From assembly GCA_002317355.1 (NCBI GenBank), contig DCJC01000050.1, positions 20,350 to 84,349 of the forward strand: a DNA stretch of 64,000 nucleotides, given 5' to 3'. The stretch is from Prevotellaceae bacterium UBA1710 (GTDB lineage Bacteria > Bacteroidota > Bacteroidia > Bacteroidales > Bacteroidaceae). The notes under the pieces were generated by a model. It had not been told where the DNA came from and did no database searches. It was given only the letters and a program-made list of their open reading frames with translations. This document shows, piece after piece, positions 50,283 to 59,469 of the stretch. Every line of letters begins with the position of its first letter. The stretch's first letter is position 1. The position numbers and the translations under genes were made by a program.

Positions 50283-51371
50283 TTGAAAGAACAAGAAGAA
50301 ATATTCGACGATATAGAATTCGATGAGGTTGAGGAACCTCAGGGTGAAGATGGACAGTTGTATGAGCATTTCCGAATTGTAGCTGATGCCGGTCAGGAGA
50401 AACTCAGAATCGACAAGTTCCTCTTCGAGCACATGCAGCATTCATCACGCAATCGCATTCAGGCAGCTGCTGAGGCTGGCTACATTCATGTGAATGATAA
50501 GCCGGTGAAGAGCAACTACAAGGTTCGTCCAGGTGACGTGATTACGTTGATGCTCTCACGACCAAAGCACGATACGACTATCTATCCAGAGGAAATTCCA
50601 TTGAATGTGGTCTTTGAGGATGATAATCTCATGGTCATCAACAAGGAGACAGGAATGGTTGTTCATCCAGGTGCAGGAAACTTCAACGGAACTCTTATCA
50701 ATGCTGTAGCCTGGCACATGAAAGATGTTCCTGAGTTCGACCCAAACTCACCGGAGGTTGGTCTTGTGCATCGTATCGACAAAGATACCAGCGGATTGCT
50801 CGTAGTGGCTAAGACACCAGAGGCAAAGTCGGCTCTTGGAAAACAGTTCTTCAATAAATCAACACATCGTTCTTACCATGCTCTCGTGTGGGGACATTTC
50901 ACCGAGGACGAGGGTAGGATAGAGGGTAATATAACCCGTGATCCTAAGGATAGGCTCAGAATGACGGTGGCTCCACCTGATTCAGGAATAGGCAAGCCTG
51001 CCGTTACCCATTGGAAGGTGATTGAGAAGTTCGGCTATGTGACTTTGATTGAGTGTATTCTCGAGACAGGCCGTACTCATCAGATCAGAGCACACATGAA
51101 GCATATCGGTCATCCGCTCTTCTGCGATGAGAGATATGGTGGTTCAGAGATGCTTCGTGGCACTCGTTCTTCTACATACAAGGCGTTCATCCAGAACTGC
51201 TTCAAGCTTTGTCCACGTCAGGCTTTGCACGCTAAGACACTTGGTTTCGTGCATCCTGTAAGTGGTGAGCAAATGGACTTTACAAGCGAATGGCCTTCGG
51301 ATTTCGCTGCTCTTATTGAGAAGTGGAGAACTTACGTGAATGGCGCAAACGCATTCTTAAACGAAAAATAA
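50283..51371 (+). CDS. RluA/RluD family rRNA pseudouridine synthase
   Basis: 362 residues from a TTG start at 50283 (no ATG precedes the S4 domain). An acidic N-terminal segment leads to an S4 RNA-binding domain (residues 40-90, LRIDKFLFEHMQHSSRNRIQ). The synthase domain carries VVHPGAGNFNGTLINAV and the catalytic Asp (D166) in GLVHRIDKDTSGLLVVA, then ETGRTHQIRAHMKHIGHPL. RluD isomerises 23S rRNA uridines (U1911/1915/1917 in E. coli). Overlaps nothing, and is followed 14 bases later by ddl. Confidence 0.92.
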   Translation: MKEQEEIFDDIEFDEVEEPQGEDGQLYEHFRIVADAGQEKLRIDKFLFEHMQHSSRNRIQAAAEAGYIHVNDKPVKSNYKVRPGDVITLMLSRPKHDTTIYPEEIPLNVVFEDDNLMVINKETGMVVHPGAGNFNGTLINAVAWHMKDVPEFDPNSPEVGLVHRIDKDTSGLLVVAKTPEAKSALGKQFFNKSTHRSYHALVWGHFTEDEGRIEGNITRDPKDRLRMTVAPPDSGIGKPAVTHWKVIEKFGYVTLIECILETGRTHQIRAHMKHIGHPLFCDERYGGSEMLRGTRSSTYKAFIQNCFKLCPRQALHAKTLGFVHPVSGEQMDFTSEWPSDFAALIEKWRTYVNGANAFLNEK

Positions 51372-51385
51372 AAACAATACATAAT

Positions 51386-52387
51386 ATGGCAAATATCAAA
51401 CGCACAATAGCCATCGTTTGTGGTGGCGATTCTTCTGAGCACGATGTATCAATGCGCTCAGCTCAGGGACTTTATTCTTTCTTCGACAAGGAGAAGTATG
51501 ATCTTTATATCGTAGATATCAAGGGACAGGATTGGCATGTGAACTTCCCAGATGGCTCAATTGCTCCTATCGACCGTAACGATTTCTCTTTCACTCACAA
51601 TGGAAAGACCATCGTAGTAGATTATGCTTATATCACTATCCATGGCACCCCAGGTGAGAATGGACTTCTTCAGGGCTATTTCGACCTTATTCATCTTCCA
51701 TACTCTACAAGTGGTGTGCTCGTTGAGGCTCTTACCTTCGATAAGTTCGTGCTTAACAACTACCTCCGTGGTTTCGGAGTATCAGTTGCAGAGAGCGTGC
51801 TTGTTCGTCGTGGTGATGAGGATTCTCTCACAGAAGAGCAGCTTCAGAAGACCGTTGGTTTCCCTTGCTTCGTAAAGCCTGCTGCTGATGGTAGTAGCTT
51901 CGGAGTAAGTAAGGTGAAGGAATTTGACCAACTTGCACCTGCTTTCCGTAAGGCATTCATGGAGAGCGATACCGTTATGATCGAGAGCTATCTTGAGGGT
52001 ACTGAGATTTCTCAGGGATGCTACAAGACAAAGGAGAAGTCGGTTGTTCTTCCTGCTACTGAGGTTGTTACAGAGAATGAGTTCTTCGACTACGACGCTA
52101 AGTATAATGGTCAGGTTCAGGAGATTACTCCTGCTCGTCTTGCTCCTGAGACTTCAGAGCGTGTGGCAAAGATCACATCTGCCATCTATGATATCCTTCA
52201 TGCTAATGGTATCATCCGTATCGACTACATCATCTCAAAGCAGGCTGATGGAACTGATAAGATCAATATGCTTGAGATCAACACAACTCCTGGTATGACT
52301 GCAACTTCATTCATCCCACAGCAGGTGCGTGCTGCAGGTCTTGATATCAAGGATGTGCTTAGTGACATCGTAGAGAATCAGTTCTAA
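51386..52387 (+). CDS. ddl: D-alanine-D-alanine ligase
   Basis: 333 residues from ATG 51386 (MANIKRTIAIVCGGDSSEHD); the ATG at 51323 lies inside the previous gene. ATP-grasp motifs: GGDSSEHDVS, HGTPGENGLLQGYFDL, PCFVKPAADGSSFGVSKV, ESYLEGTEIS, and MLEINTTPGMTATSFIPQQ. It makes the D-Ala-D-Ala dipeptide for peptidoglycan, the substrate of MurF encoded 10 kb downstream. Shares an operon with the RluA and acyltransferase genes. Confidence 0.95.
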   Translation: MANIKRTIAIVCGGDSSEHDVSMRSAQGLYSFFDKEKYDLYIVDIKGQDWHVNFPDGSIAPIDRNDFSFTHNGKTIVVDYAYITIHGTPGENGLLQGYFDLIHLPYSTSGVLVEALTFDKFVLNNYLRGFGVSVAESVLVRRGDEDSLTEEQLQKTVGFPCFVKPAADGSSFGVSKVKEFDQLAPAFRKAFMESDTVMIESYLEGTEISQGCYKTKEKSVVLPATEVVTENEFFDYDAKYNGQVQEITPARLAPETSERVAKITSAIYDILHANGIIRIDYIISKQADGTDKINMLEINTTPGMTATSFIPQQVRAAGLDIKDVLSDIVENQF

Positions 52388-52394
52388 ATCGTAG

Positions 52395-53570
52395 ATGGAG
52401 AAAATGACAATTCACGATTTCGATGATATTCGTCCTTACGAACCTGAGGAGGTATGGGGTATAATCGATGATCTGCTTAAGGATAGGCAGTTCTCGAAGG
52501 TGCTCAAAGGTCTTGTGCCTTGGCTCCCTAAGTCTGTTCGTAATGGTTTGATACGTATGCTTCTCTGGAATGTGAAGACCTCACAGGATTTTCAGGTGCG
52601 TCTGATGAAGCCTATCGTTAATTTCGTACGCTTCAGAACAACGACTTCGAGTGGTTGCGGATTCGATAAGAGTCTTGATAAGAATGGTAGTTACATTTTC
52701 CTTTCAAATCATCGTGACATCGTACTCGATTCTGCTTTTCTTGATGTAATGCTCATCAAGAATAAGTTTGCCAAGACCTGCGAGATTGGTATTGGTAATA
52801 ATCTTCTTATCTATCCTTGGATTGAGAAGCTCGTAAGACTTAATAAGTCATTCATTGTTCGTAGAGGACTTTCGCCAAAGGAGATGCTTCGCTCAAGTAT
52901 TCTCATGAGCCAATACATTCACTTTGCTGTGAATGAGAAGCATGAGAATGTGTGGATCGCTCAGCGTGAAGGTCGTGCTAAGGATTGTGATGACAGAACT
53001 CAGGAAGCTGTACTCAAGATGTTCGCTATGGGAGGCGAGGGTAGTGTTATCGATCGTCTGAAGCATCTGCACATCGTACCTCTTGCTATCTCTTACGAAT
53101 ATGACCCATGCGACTATCTCAAGGCTGAGGAATTCCAGTTCAAGAGAGATGTCGAAGGTTGGAAGAAGAGCAAGCAGGATGACCTTGACAATATGAAGAC
53201 AGGTATCTTCGGTAAGAAAGGACATCTGCATTATGAGGCAGCACCTTGTATTGATGCATGGCTTGATACCCTTCCTGCGGATATGCCAAAGCAGGAAGTC
53301 TTTGCTGCCGTTGCAAAGCATATCGATGAGGAGATTCATAAGCGCTATCGTCTTTATCCGGGAAACTGGATTGCACTTGATGAGATAGAAGGAACTCCAA
53401 AGGCACATGCTGATAAATACACCGAAGCTGACGTAAAGGTGTTTGAGGATTATGTCGCTCAGAGACTATCGCTTGTTCGTGTACCAAATCCTGATAAGCC
53501 TTTCCTCCGTGAGAGGTTGCTCACTATGTATGCGAACCCAGCCCGTAACTACCTTAATGCAAAGGCTTAG
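52395..53570 (+). CDS. PlsC-like acyltransferase
   Basis: 391 residues, 7 bases after ddl. The acyltransferase motif I is SNHRDIVLD (H-x4-D, residues about 101-109); later GREGRAKD-like blocks (AQREGRAKDCDDRT) match motif III. A large C-terminal extension follows. Consistent with 1-acylglycerol-3-phosphate or related phospholipid acyl transfer at the inner membrane; longer than the classical PlsC (about 250 residues), so the substrate may differ. Confidence 0.85.
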   Translation: MEKMTIHDFDDIRPYEPEEVWGIIDDLLKDRQFSKVLKGLVPWLPKSVRNGLIRMLLWNVKTSQDFQVRLMKPIVNFVRFRTTTSSGCGFDKSLDKNGSYIFLSNHRDIVLDSAFLDVMLIKNKFAKTCEIGIGNNLLIYPWIEKLVRLNKSFIVRRGLSPKEMLRSSILMSQYIHFAVNEKHENVWIAQREGRAKDCDDRTQEAVLKMFAMGGEGSVIDRLKHLHIVPLAISYEYDPCDYLKAEEFQFKRDVEGWKKSKQDDLDNMKTGIFGKKGHLHYEAAPCIDAWLDTLPADMPKQEVFAAVAKHIDEEIHKRYRLYPGNWIALDEIEGTPKAHADKYTEADVKVFEDYVAQRLSLVRVPNPDKPFLRERLLTMYANPARNYLNAKA

Positions 53571-53575
53571 AATAC

Positions 53576-54250
53576 TTGAAACTCGTGTGTTTGCATAGGA
53601 ACTTTTTGCTCGTAGTAGCCTTTCTGCTTATGGTTTCATGTACTGTTGAGCCATACGAGTCAGGTGATTCCTCCCTCTCTTACCTTAAGGCAGAGATGGT
53701 GGATATGCGTGTTATGGGCAAAGGTGTCCAGAGTATTCTGAGCGATGAAGATGAACAGCTTCGTGTCTCTTCTGAATTTCAGGTGCCTCAGAAAATGGAG
53801 CGTAACGATACAATCTATCGCATGATGCTCTATTATAATAAGGTGGGAGAAGCACCTATTGAGATAAAGTCGATGAGACTTGCTCATGTGGTAAATCCTG
53901 CAAAGAAGGATAAGGCATTAACTCTTGCTGACGATCCGTTGAAGCTCATAAGTGTCTGGAAGGCAAAGAATAGTACTTACCTGAATCTGTCTCTTGGGCT
54001 TATGACTGGTAATGCAGAGGATGAGGATGCTATTCAGAAGATAGCTGTTGTGGCAGATTCTACGATAACGGCAGCTGATGGTAGTAAGACTCACTATCTC
54101 ACACTTCATCATGACCAGGATGAGATTCCAGAATACTACACTCAGACAGCCTATGTGAGTATTCCAATGAAGGAGTATGCGAAAGGCGATAAAATTAGCA
54201 TAAGAATGAATACGTATTCTGGTTGGATTGAGAAGATATTCGCAAAATAA
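53576..54250 (+). CDS. NigD-like lipoprotein
   Basis: 224 residues if started at TTG 53576, 5 bases after the acyltransferase stop; no ATG is available before the signal peptide. Lipobox FLLMVSC with Cys near residue 22. The body (LKAEMVDMRVMGKGVQSILS, YRMMLYYNKVGEAPIEIKSM) has the two beta domains of NigD-like proteins, which are usually about 230 residues. Function unknown; surface or periplasmic location inferred. Confidence 0.75.
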   Translation: MKLVCLHRNFLLVVAFLLMVSCTVEPYESGDSSLSYLKAEMVDMRVMGKGVQSILSDEDEQLRVSSEFQVPQKMERNDTIYRMMLYYNKVGEAPIEIKSMRLAHVVNPAKKDKALTLADDPLKLISVWKAKNSTYLNLSLGLMTGNAEDEDAIQKIAVVADSTITAADGSKTHYLTLHHDQDEIPEYYTQTAYVSIPMKEYAKGDKISIRMNTYSGWIEKIFAK

Positions 54251-54283
54251 GCGTGATATGCAAGAAATATCCAATAATATGCA

Positions 54284-54325
54284 ATGAATTTGCCTTAAAA
54301 TTCATGAATATTACAAAAATATTCA
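54284..54325 (+). promoter_or_regulatory. Two adjoining palindromes upstream of argR (candidate ARG boxes)
   Basis: ATGAATTT-6-AAATTCAT (54284-54305) and TGAATATT-5-AATATTCA (54305-54325) share one base. They contain the TGAAT/ATTCA half-sites of ARG boxes, though the spacing is wider than the E. coli consensus. They lie about 20 bases upstream of the argR -33 box, suited to autoregulation. Confidence 0.6.
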
Positions 54326-54341
54326 GTTTTTAGGGATATTA

Positions 54342-54373
54342 TTTGGATATATGCAGGAATATTTGTAATTTTG
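54342..54373 (+). promoter_or_regulatory. Promoter of the argR operon
   Basis: TTTG (54342-54345), 20 bases, TAATTTTG (54366-54373). The TTG at 54371 lies inside the -7 box, so argR starts at ATG 54404. Confidence 0.75.
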
Positions 54374-54403
54374 CAGCCCCAAACGAATAATTTCTGCATA
54401 TTG

Positions 54404-54877
54404 ATGAAAAAGAACGATAGAATGGCGGCATTGAGGGCGGTTATCGCTCGCAAGGAGTTGAGCTCACAGGATGAAGTTATAAAAGCTATGGCGCTTGAAG
54501 GCTTTACGGTAGCTCAATCAACTCTTTCGAGAGATATGACCAAGCTCAGGATTGTAAAGAAGATGATGCCTGATGGCAGATCTATTTATCTTCTGCCTGA
54601 AGAGACTCAATACAAGCGTGTGTATCAGGCATACACTTTGAATGATAATCCGCCAGTTCCAGGTTTTGTCTCTATGCAGTTCTCTGGAAATATGGGGGTA
54701 ATAAAAACAAAGCCGGGGCATGCTGGAAGCATAGCTTATCATTTGGATACAGCTTTGCCAGAAGGTGTACTTGGTACCATAGCCGGAGATGACACGATAT
54801 TCGTGGTGGTGAATCAGGAGATACCTATAAAGCAGGTGTCGGAAAATATCACCAAGGCTTTAAAAGATAATCACTAA
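54404..54877 (+). CDS. argR: Arginine repressor
   Basis: 157 residues. The N-terminal winged helix is typical (RAVIARKELSSQDEVIKAMA, EGFTVAQSTLSRDMTKLRIV). The C-terminal oligomerisation/arginine-binding domain shows KTKPGHAGSIAYHLD and LGTIAGDDTIFVVV. Binds ARG boxes with arginine as co-repressor; palindromes of this kind lie directly upstream. It heads the arginine/proline operon, with the GNAT gene 33 bases after it. Confidence 0.93.
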   Translation: MKKNDRMAALRAVIARKELSSQDEVIKAMALEGFTVAQSTLSRDMTKLRIVKKMMPDGRSIYLLPEETQYKRVYQAYTLNDNPPVPGFVSMQFSGNMGVIKTKPGHAGSIAYHLDTALPEGVLGTIAGDDTIFVVVNQEIPIKQVSENITKALKDNH

Positions 54878-54910
54878 ATATTCAATACAGAAAATTCTTT
54901 AAGATTAAAG

Positions 54911-55540
54911 ATGGCAAATATAAAGATTTTGGTTGCTGACGCGAGTCATGAAAAGTATGTAGATACTATACTTGATACTATCCGTATTGCAGCAAAGAAG
55001 CGCGGTACTGGTATCGCGGAGCGTACACACGAGTACGTTGCTACCAAGATGAAGGAAGGCAAGGCTATTCTTGCTCTTGATACAGATGTTCAGACTGAAT
55101 TGGGCGATAAGTTCGTGGGTTTCAGCTATATTGAAACCTGGGGCAATAAGTCGTACGTTACAACATCTGGTCTTATCGTTCACCCTGACTATCTCGGAAT
55201 GGGTGTGGCAAAGCGTATCAAGAACTATACATTCACATTGGCTCGTGTACGTTGGCCTCATGCAAAGATCTTCTCTCTTACAAGTGGTGATGCTGTTATG
55301 AAGATGAACACTCAGCTTGGCTATGTTCCTGTATCATTCAATCAGCTTACCGATGATGATGCCTTCTGGCGTGGATGTGAGGGATGCACCAATCATGATA
55401 TCCTTACAGCCAAGCAGAGAAAGTTCTGTATCTGTACTGGTATGCTCTATGATCCGGAGAAGCATTCAGGTGAACCAACTCCGATTGAGGTGTTCCAGGA
55501 TGTCATCCGTACTCTTACTTTAAGAGGTATCCAGTTCTAA
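54911..55540 (+). CDS. GNAT N-acyltransferase of the arginine cluster
   Basis: 209 residues. The GNAT core shows VGFSYIETW (beta4), then LIVHPDYLGMGVAKRIKNYT, the acyl-CoA pyrophosphate loop with its Gly-x-Gly, and SGDAVMKMNTQLGY. It lies between argR and argG, so it probably makes N-acylglutamate, the first step. In Bacteroidetes the intermediates are N-succinyl rather than N-acetyl (succinylornithine carbamoyltransferase is known in B. fragilis), so the donor could be succinyl-CoA; inference. A Cys-rich stretch near the end (GCEGCTN) is notable. Confidence 0.82.
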   Translation: MANIKILVADASHEKYVDTILDTIRIAAKKRGTGIAERTHEYVATKMKEGKAILALDTDVQTELGDKFVGFSYIETWGNKSYVTTSGLIVHPDYLGMGVAKRIKNYTFTLARVRWPHAKIFSLTSGDAVMKMNTQLGYVPVSFNQLTDDDAFWRGCEGCTNHDILTAKQRKFCICTGMLYDPEKHSGEPTPIEVFQDVIRTLTLRGIQF

Positions 55541-55588
55541 GGTAGTATTCAGATTAAAGGAAATAATAAAAATAAAATCGAAATAAAA

Positions 55589-56791
55589 ATGGCAAAGAAG
55601 AAAGTAGTGGTTGCCTTCAGTGGTGGCCTTGACACAAGTTACAACGTGATGTACCTTACCAAGGAAATGGGTTATGAGGTTTATGCTGCATGTGCTAACA
55701 CTGGTGGTTTCAGCGAGGAGCAGCTTAAGACAAACGAGGAGAATGCTTATAAGCTCGGTGCTGTTAAGTATGTTACTCTCGATGTAACTAAGGAGTATTA
55801 TGATAAGTCTCTGAAGTATATGGTTTATGGCAATGTTCTCCGTAACAATTGCTATCCTATCTCTGTATCTTCTGAGCGTATCTTCCAGGCTATCGCTATT
55901 GCTCGCTATGCTAAGGAGATTGGTGCTGATGCTATCGCACACGGTTCAACTGGTGCTGGTAACGACCAGATCCGTTTCGACATGACTTTCCTCGTTATGG
56001 CTCCAGGTGTAGAGATCATCACTCTCACTCGTGACCGTAACCTCAGCCGTCAGGAAGAGGTTGACTACCTCAATGCAAATGGTTATTTCGCTGACTTCAC
56101 AAAGCTGAAGTATTCTTATAATGTAGGTATCTGGGGAACTTCTATCTGTGGTGGTGAGATCCTCGACTCAAAGCAGGGACTTCCAGAGTCTGCATATCTC
56201 AAGCACGTTACTAAGGAAGGTCCAGAGACTCTGAAGCTCGGTTTCGAGAAGGGTGAGCTCTGCTCTGTAAATGGTGTTGAGTATGAAGATAAGATCAAGG
56301 CTATTCAGGCTGTAGAGGAGATTGGTGCTGCCTATGGTATCGGTCGTGACTGTCACGTAGGTGATACAATCATCGGTATCAAGGGACGTGTAGGTTTCGA
56401 GGCTGCTGCTCCAATGCTTATCATCGGTGCTCACAGATTCCTTGAGAAGTACACATTGTCTAAGTGGCAGCAGTACTGGAAGGATCAGGTAAGTAACTGG
56501 TACGGTATGTTCCTTCACGAGTCTCAGTATCTTGAGCCAGTTATGCCAGATATCGAGGCTATGCTCGAATCTTCTCAGCGTAACGTTACTGGTGTAGTAG
56601 AACTTGAGCTCCGTCCACTCGGTTTCCAGACTGTAGGTGTTGATTCACCAAACGACCTCGTTAAGAATAAGCTTGGTGAGTATGGTGAGACAGCTAAGGC
56701 TTGGTCTTCAGAGGATGCTAAGGGCTTCATCAAGGTTACATCTACTGCTCTTCGTGCTTACTATCTCGCTCACCCAGGTGAAAGAGACTAA
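55589..56791 (+). CDS. argG: Argininosuccinate synthase
   Basis: 400 residues, the normal length. The ATP-binding loop AFSGGLDTSYN is at residues 9-19, HGSTGAGNDQIRFD is the citrulline/aspartate region, and SVSSERIFQA and GRDCHVGDTIIGIKGRVGFE are typical. Joins citrulline and aspartate. Followed by a hairpin and then the PspC gene. Confidence 0.95.
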   Translation: MAKKKVVVAFSGGLDTSYNVMYLTKEMGYEVYAACANTGGFSEEQLKTNEENAYKLGAVKYVTLDVTKEYYDKSLKYMVYGNVLRNNCYPISVSSERIFQAIAIARYAKEIGADAIAHGSTGAGNDQIRFDMTFLVMAPGVEIITLTRDRNLSRQEEVDYLNANGYFADFTKLKYSYNVGIWGTSICGGEILDSKQGLPESAYLKHVTKEGPETLKLGFEKGELCSVNGVEYEDKIKAIQAVEEIGAAYGIGRDCHVGDTIIGIKGRVGFEAAAPMLIIGAHRFLEKYTLSKWQQYWKDQVSNWYGMFLHESQYLEPVMPDIEAMLESSQRNVTGVVELELRPLGFQTVGVDSPNDLVKNKLGEYGETAKAWSSEDAKGFIKVTSTALRAYYLAHPGERD

Positions 56792-56798
56792 ATAAATT

Positions 56799-56822
56799 AA
56801 TCCCTCCTTTCGTGGAGGGATT
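56799..56822 (+). terminator. Hairpin after argG, possible attenuating terminator
   Basis: AATCCCTCC pairs with GGAGGGATT around a 6-base loop. It lacks a proper T run (CTAATAATTATT follows), so it may only reduce read-through or stabilise the 3' end. Confidence 0.45.
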
Positions 56823-56837
56823 CTAATAATTATTCCT

Positions 56838-57044
56838 ATGCAAAAGAAATTCTATCTATCTCAGAAAGACAAGAAAATAGGTGGTGTCTGTGGTGGACTC
56901 GCTGAGTATTTTGAGGTTGATCCTTTCATGGTTCGCCTTGTCGTTTTCCTTGCTATGTTCTTTGGAGGCGTAAGTTTTTGGGTTTATATCATTATCTGGC
57001 TTCTTGCTCCGAAAGGCCCTGAGGTAGGTGGATACTTGAAATAA
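56838..57044 (+). CDS. PspC-domain small membrane protein
   Basis: 68 residues: KKIGGVCGGLAEYFEVDPFM, then a hydrophobic helix LVVFLAMFFGGVSFWVYIII with WLLAPK. This is the whole PspC domain. It lies between argG and argC with one base before argC, so it is embedded in an arginine operon without an obvious reason. Likely an envelope-stress or membrane-shape factor. Confidence 0.88.
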   Translation: MQKKFYLSQKDKKIGGVCGGLAEYFEVDPFMVRLVVFLAMFFGGVSFWVYIIIWLLAPKGPEVGGYLK

Positions 57045-57045
57045 T

Positions 57046-58062
57046 ATGGTAAGAGTAGGTATTCTTGGAGCTGCCGGTTATACTGGTGGCGAACTTATAA
57101 GATTATTGATTAATCACCCTGAGGCTGAGATCGTATTCGCTAATAGTGAGTCAAACGCAGGCAACAAGGTGTATGATGTTCACGAAGGACTCATCGGTGA
57201 CACAGAACTTGAGTTCACAAGTGAGATGCCTTTCGATAAGGTTGACGTTGTGTTCTTCTGCTTCGGTCATGGCAAGAGTGAGGCTTTCCTTAAGGAGCAT
57301 ACAATTCCTGCAAACGTGAAGATCATCGACCTTGCTCAGGACTTCCGTATCAAGGGCGATCACGATTATGTTTACGGTTTGCCTGAGACACATCGTGAGG
57401 AGATTGCAAAGTGTCAGCATCTTGCTAATCCAGGTTGCTTTGCAACTTGTATTCAGGAAGGTCTTCTTCCACTTGCAAAGGCAGGAATCCTTACCCATGA
57501 TATTGCTGTAAATGCTATCACAGGTTCTACAGGTGCTGGTCAGAAGCCAGGTGCTACAACTCATTTCTCATGGCGCAACAATAACTTCTCTGTCTATAAG
57601 CTCTTCACTCATCAGCATCTGCATGAGATCTGCCAGACATTGAACGAGCTTCGTCCAAAGTCAGCTCCACGTGCTATCGATACACTCGATGAGGGCTTCG
57701 TAGGTGATGGAATCACAGTTGACTTCATCCCTTACCGTGGTGACTTCCCTCGTGGTATCTTCTGTACAGAGGTTATCACATGTGATGCTCCTCAGGACAA
57801 GGACGCTATCGTAGCTCTCTATAAGGAATTCTTCAAGGATGCAGCCTTCACTCATTATTCTGACAAGGCTCTCGACCTCAAGCAGGTTGTAAACACAAAC
57901 AAGTGTCTGCTTCATGTAGAGGTGTTTGGTCGTAAGATTGTTGTAACATCTATGATCGATAACCTTCTCAAGGGTGCAGTAGGTCAGGCTGTTCAGAATA
58001 TGAACATCATGTTCGGTCTTGATGAGAAGGCTGGTCTTAACCTTAAGGCTGCTGCATTCTAA
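57046..58062 (+). CDS. argC: N-acyl-gamma-glutamyl-phosphate reductase
   Basis: 338 residues. GAAGYTGGELIRLL is the NADP-binding loop; the active-site Cys is in ANPGCFAT; TGSTGAGQKPG and HQHLHEI are conserved blocks. Converts N-acylglutamyl phosphate to the semialdehyde (third step). Separated from argD by a palindromic element. Confidence 0.95.
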   Translation: MVRVGILGAAGYTGGELIRLLINHPEAEIVFANSESNAGNKVYDVHEGLIGDTELEFTSEMPFDKVDVVFFCFGHGKSEAFLKEHTIPANVKIIDLAQDFRIKGDHDYVYGLPETHREEIAKCQHLANPGCFATCIQEGLLPLAKAGILTHDIAVNAITGSTGAGQKPGATTHFSWRNNNFSVYKLFTHQHLHEICQTLNELRPKSAPRAIDTLDEGFVGDGITVDFIPYRGDFPRGIFCTEVITCDAPQDKDAIVALYKEFFKDAAFTHYSDKALDLKQVVNTNKCLLHVEVFGRKIVVTSMIDNLLKGAVGQAVQNMNIMFGLDEKAGLNLKAAAF

Positions 58063-58086
58063 TTAGTCATTATTGTAAAATATAAT

Positions 58087-58284
58087 GTGAGTTAGATAAT
58101 ATCTTCTTGCTTTTCTCCTTCGAAATGGCAAGGTTGAAGCTTCGTTATGATTAGGGGGTAAACTCAGTGAAGGTCTGCTCTGGGTTCGCTCTGTAATAGG
58201 AGCTTCACTGAGTTTACCCCCTTGCCATAGCGGAACATCTGCAAAGGTGTGGTGAAGCGATAAGATTATCATAATACTCACACA
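58087..58284. mobile_element. Palindromic MITE-like element between argC and argD
   Basis: A 19-base perfect inverted repeat GGGGGTAAACTCAGTGAAG (58154-58172) against CTTCACTGAGTTTACCCCC (58203-58221) is nested in ATGGCAAGG (58125-58133)/CCTTGCCAT (58220-58228). Outer imperfect arms TGTGAGT...ATAATATCTT and AAGATTAT...ACTCACA are at the ends. No coding capacity. Confidence 0.7.
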
Positions 58285-58298
58285 TAATAATAAATAAA

Positions 58299-59438
58299 AT
58301 GGAACTCTTTGACGTTTATCCACTTTTTGATATCGCAATAGATCATGGCAAGGGTTGTCATGTATGGGATGAGGAAGGTCAGGAATATCTTGATCTCTAT
58401 GGTGGTCATGCCGTAATCTCAGTTGGTCATGCTCATCCTCATTATGTAGAGGCTATCAGCAAGCAGGTTGCAAAGCTTGGCTTCTACTCTAACTCAGTTC
58501 AGAACCCTCTTCAGAAGGAGCTTGCAAAGCGTCTCGGTAAGGCTTGTGGTTATGAGGATTATCAGCTTTTCCTTATCAACTCAGGTGCTGAGGCTAATGA
58601 GAATGCTCTCAAACTCGCTTCTTTCCATAATGGTCGCACACGTGTGCTTTCTCTTGAGAAGGCTTTCCATGGTCGTACCTCTCTCGCGGTTGAGGCAACA
58701 AACAATCCTAAGATCATTGCTCCTATCAACGCTAATGGTCATGTGACTTATCTTCCTATCAATGATCTTGCTGCTTGGGAAGCTGAGATCAGCAAGGGTG
58801 ATGTTTGTGCTGTTATCATCGAGTGCATCCAGGGTGTAGGTGGTATCCGTATGGTAAGCAAGGAGTTCCTCCAGGGCATTCGTGCACTTTGTGATAAGTA
58901 TGATACCGTTCTTATCTGTGATGAGATCCAGTGTGGCTATGGCCGTTCTGGTAAGTTCTTCGCTCACCAGTGGCTTGACGTTAAGCCAGATATGATTACC
59001 GTTGCTAAGGGTATCTGTAATGGCTATCCTATGGGTGGTGTTCTTATCTCTCCAAAATATAAGCCTGTCTATGGTCAGCTTGGTACAACATTCGGTGGTA
59101 ATCATCTTGGTTGTGCAGGTGCTATTGCAGTACTCGATATCATGGAGAAAGAGAATCTCATAGAGAATGCAAACAAGGTTGGTACTTATCTCATCGAGAC
59201 TCTTACTGCAGAAATGAAGGCTGGTAACCTCCCTCACGTTATTGATGTTCGTGGTGAAGGTCTTATGATCGGTATTGAACTCGATATTCCTTACAAGGAA
59301 CCTCGTACTCGTCTTATCAAGGAGCAGCATTGCTTCACAGGTTGTGCAGGTACAACCGTGATTCGTCTTCTCCCACCTCTCTGCATCTCTATGGCAGATG
59401 CTGATGATTTCATCGCTCGCTTCAAGGCTGCGTTGTAA
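58299..59438 (+). CDS. argD: Acetylornithine/succinylornithine aminotransferase
   Basis: 379 residues, class III PLP enzyme. FLINSGAEANENALKLA, the Asp in ICDEIQCGYGRSG, and the PLP lysine in VAKGICNGYPMGG are all present, as is TTFGGNHLGCAGAI. Makes N-acylornithine. Ribosome site is weak (AATAATAAATAAA leader). Continues to proC. Confidence 0.94.
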   Translation: MELFDVYPLFDIAIDHGKGCHVWDEEGQEYLDLYGGHAVISVGHAHPHYVEAISKQVAKLGFYSNSVQNPLQKELAKRLGKACGYEDYQLFLINSGAEANENALKLASFHNGRTRVLSLEKAFHGRTSLAVEATNNPKIIAPINANGHVTYLPINDLAAWEAEISKGDVCAVIIECIQGVGGIRMVSKEFLQGIRALCDKYDTVLICDEIQCGYGRSGKFFAHQWLDVKPDMITVAKGICNGYPMGGVLISPKYKPVYGQLGTTFGGNHLGCAGAIAVLDIMEKENLIENANKVGTYLIETLTAEMKAGNLPHVIDVRGEGLMIGIELDIPYKEPRTRLIKEQHCFTGCAGTTVIRLLPPLCISMADADDFIARFKAAL

Positions 59439-59469
59439 TCTGAACTAACAACATAAACAATAATAGAAA

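Noticed and set aside
54371..54403. TTG start for argR
   Set aside because: Lies inside the -7 box TAATTTTG; ATG 54404 fits the family length.
58581..59330. 249-codon minus-strand frame
   Set aside because: Antisense shadow of argD.
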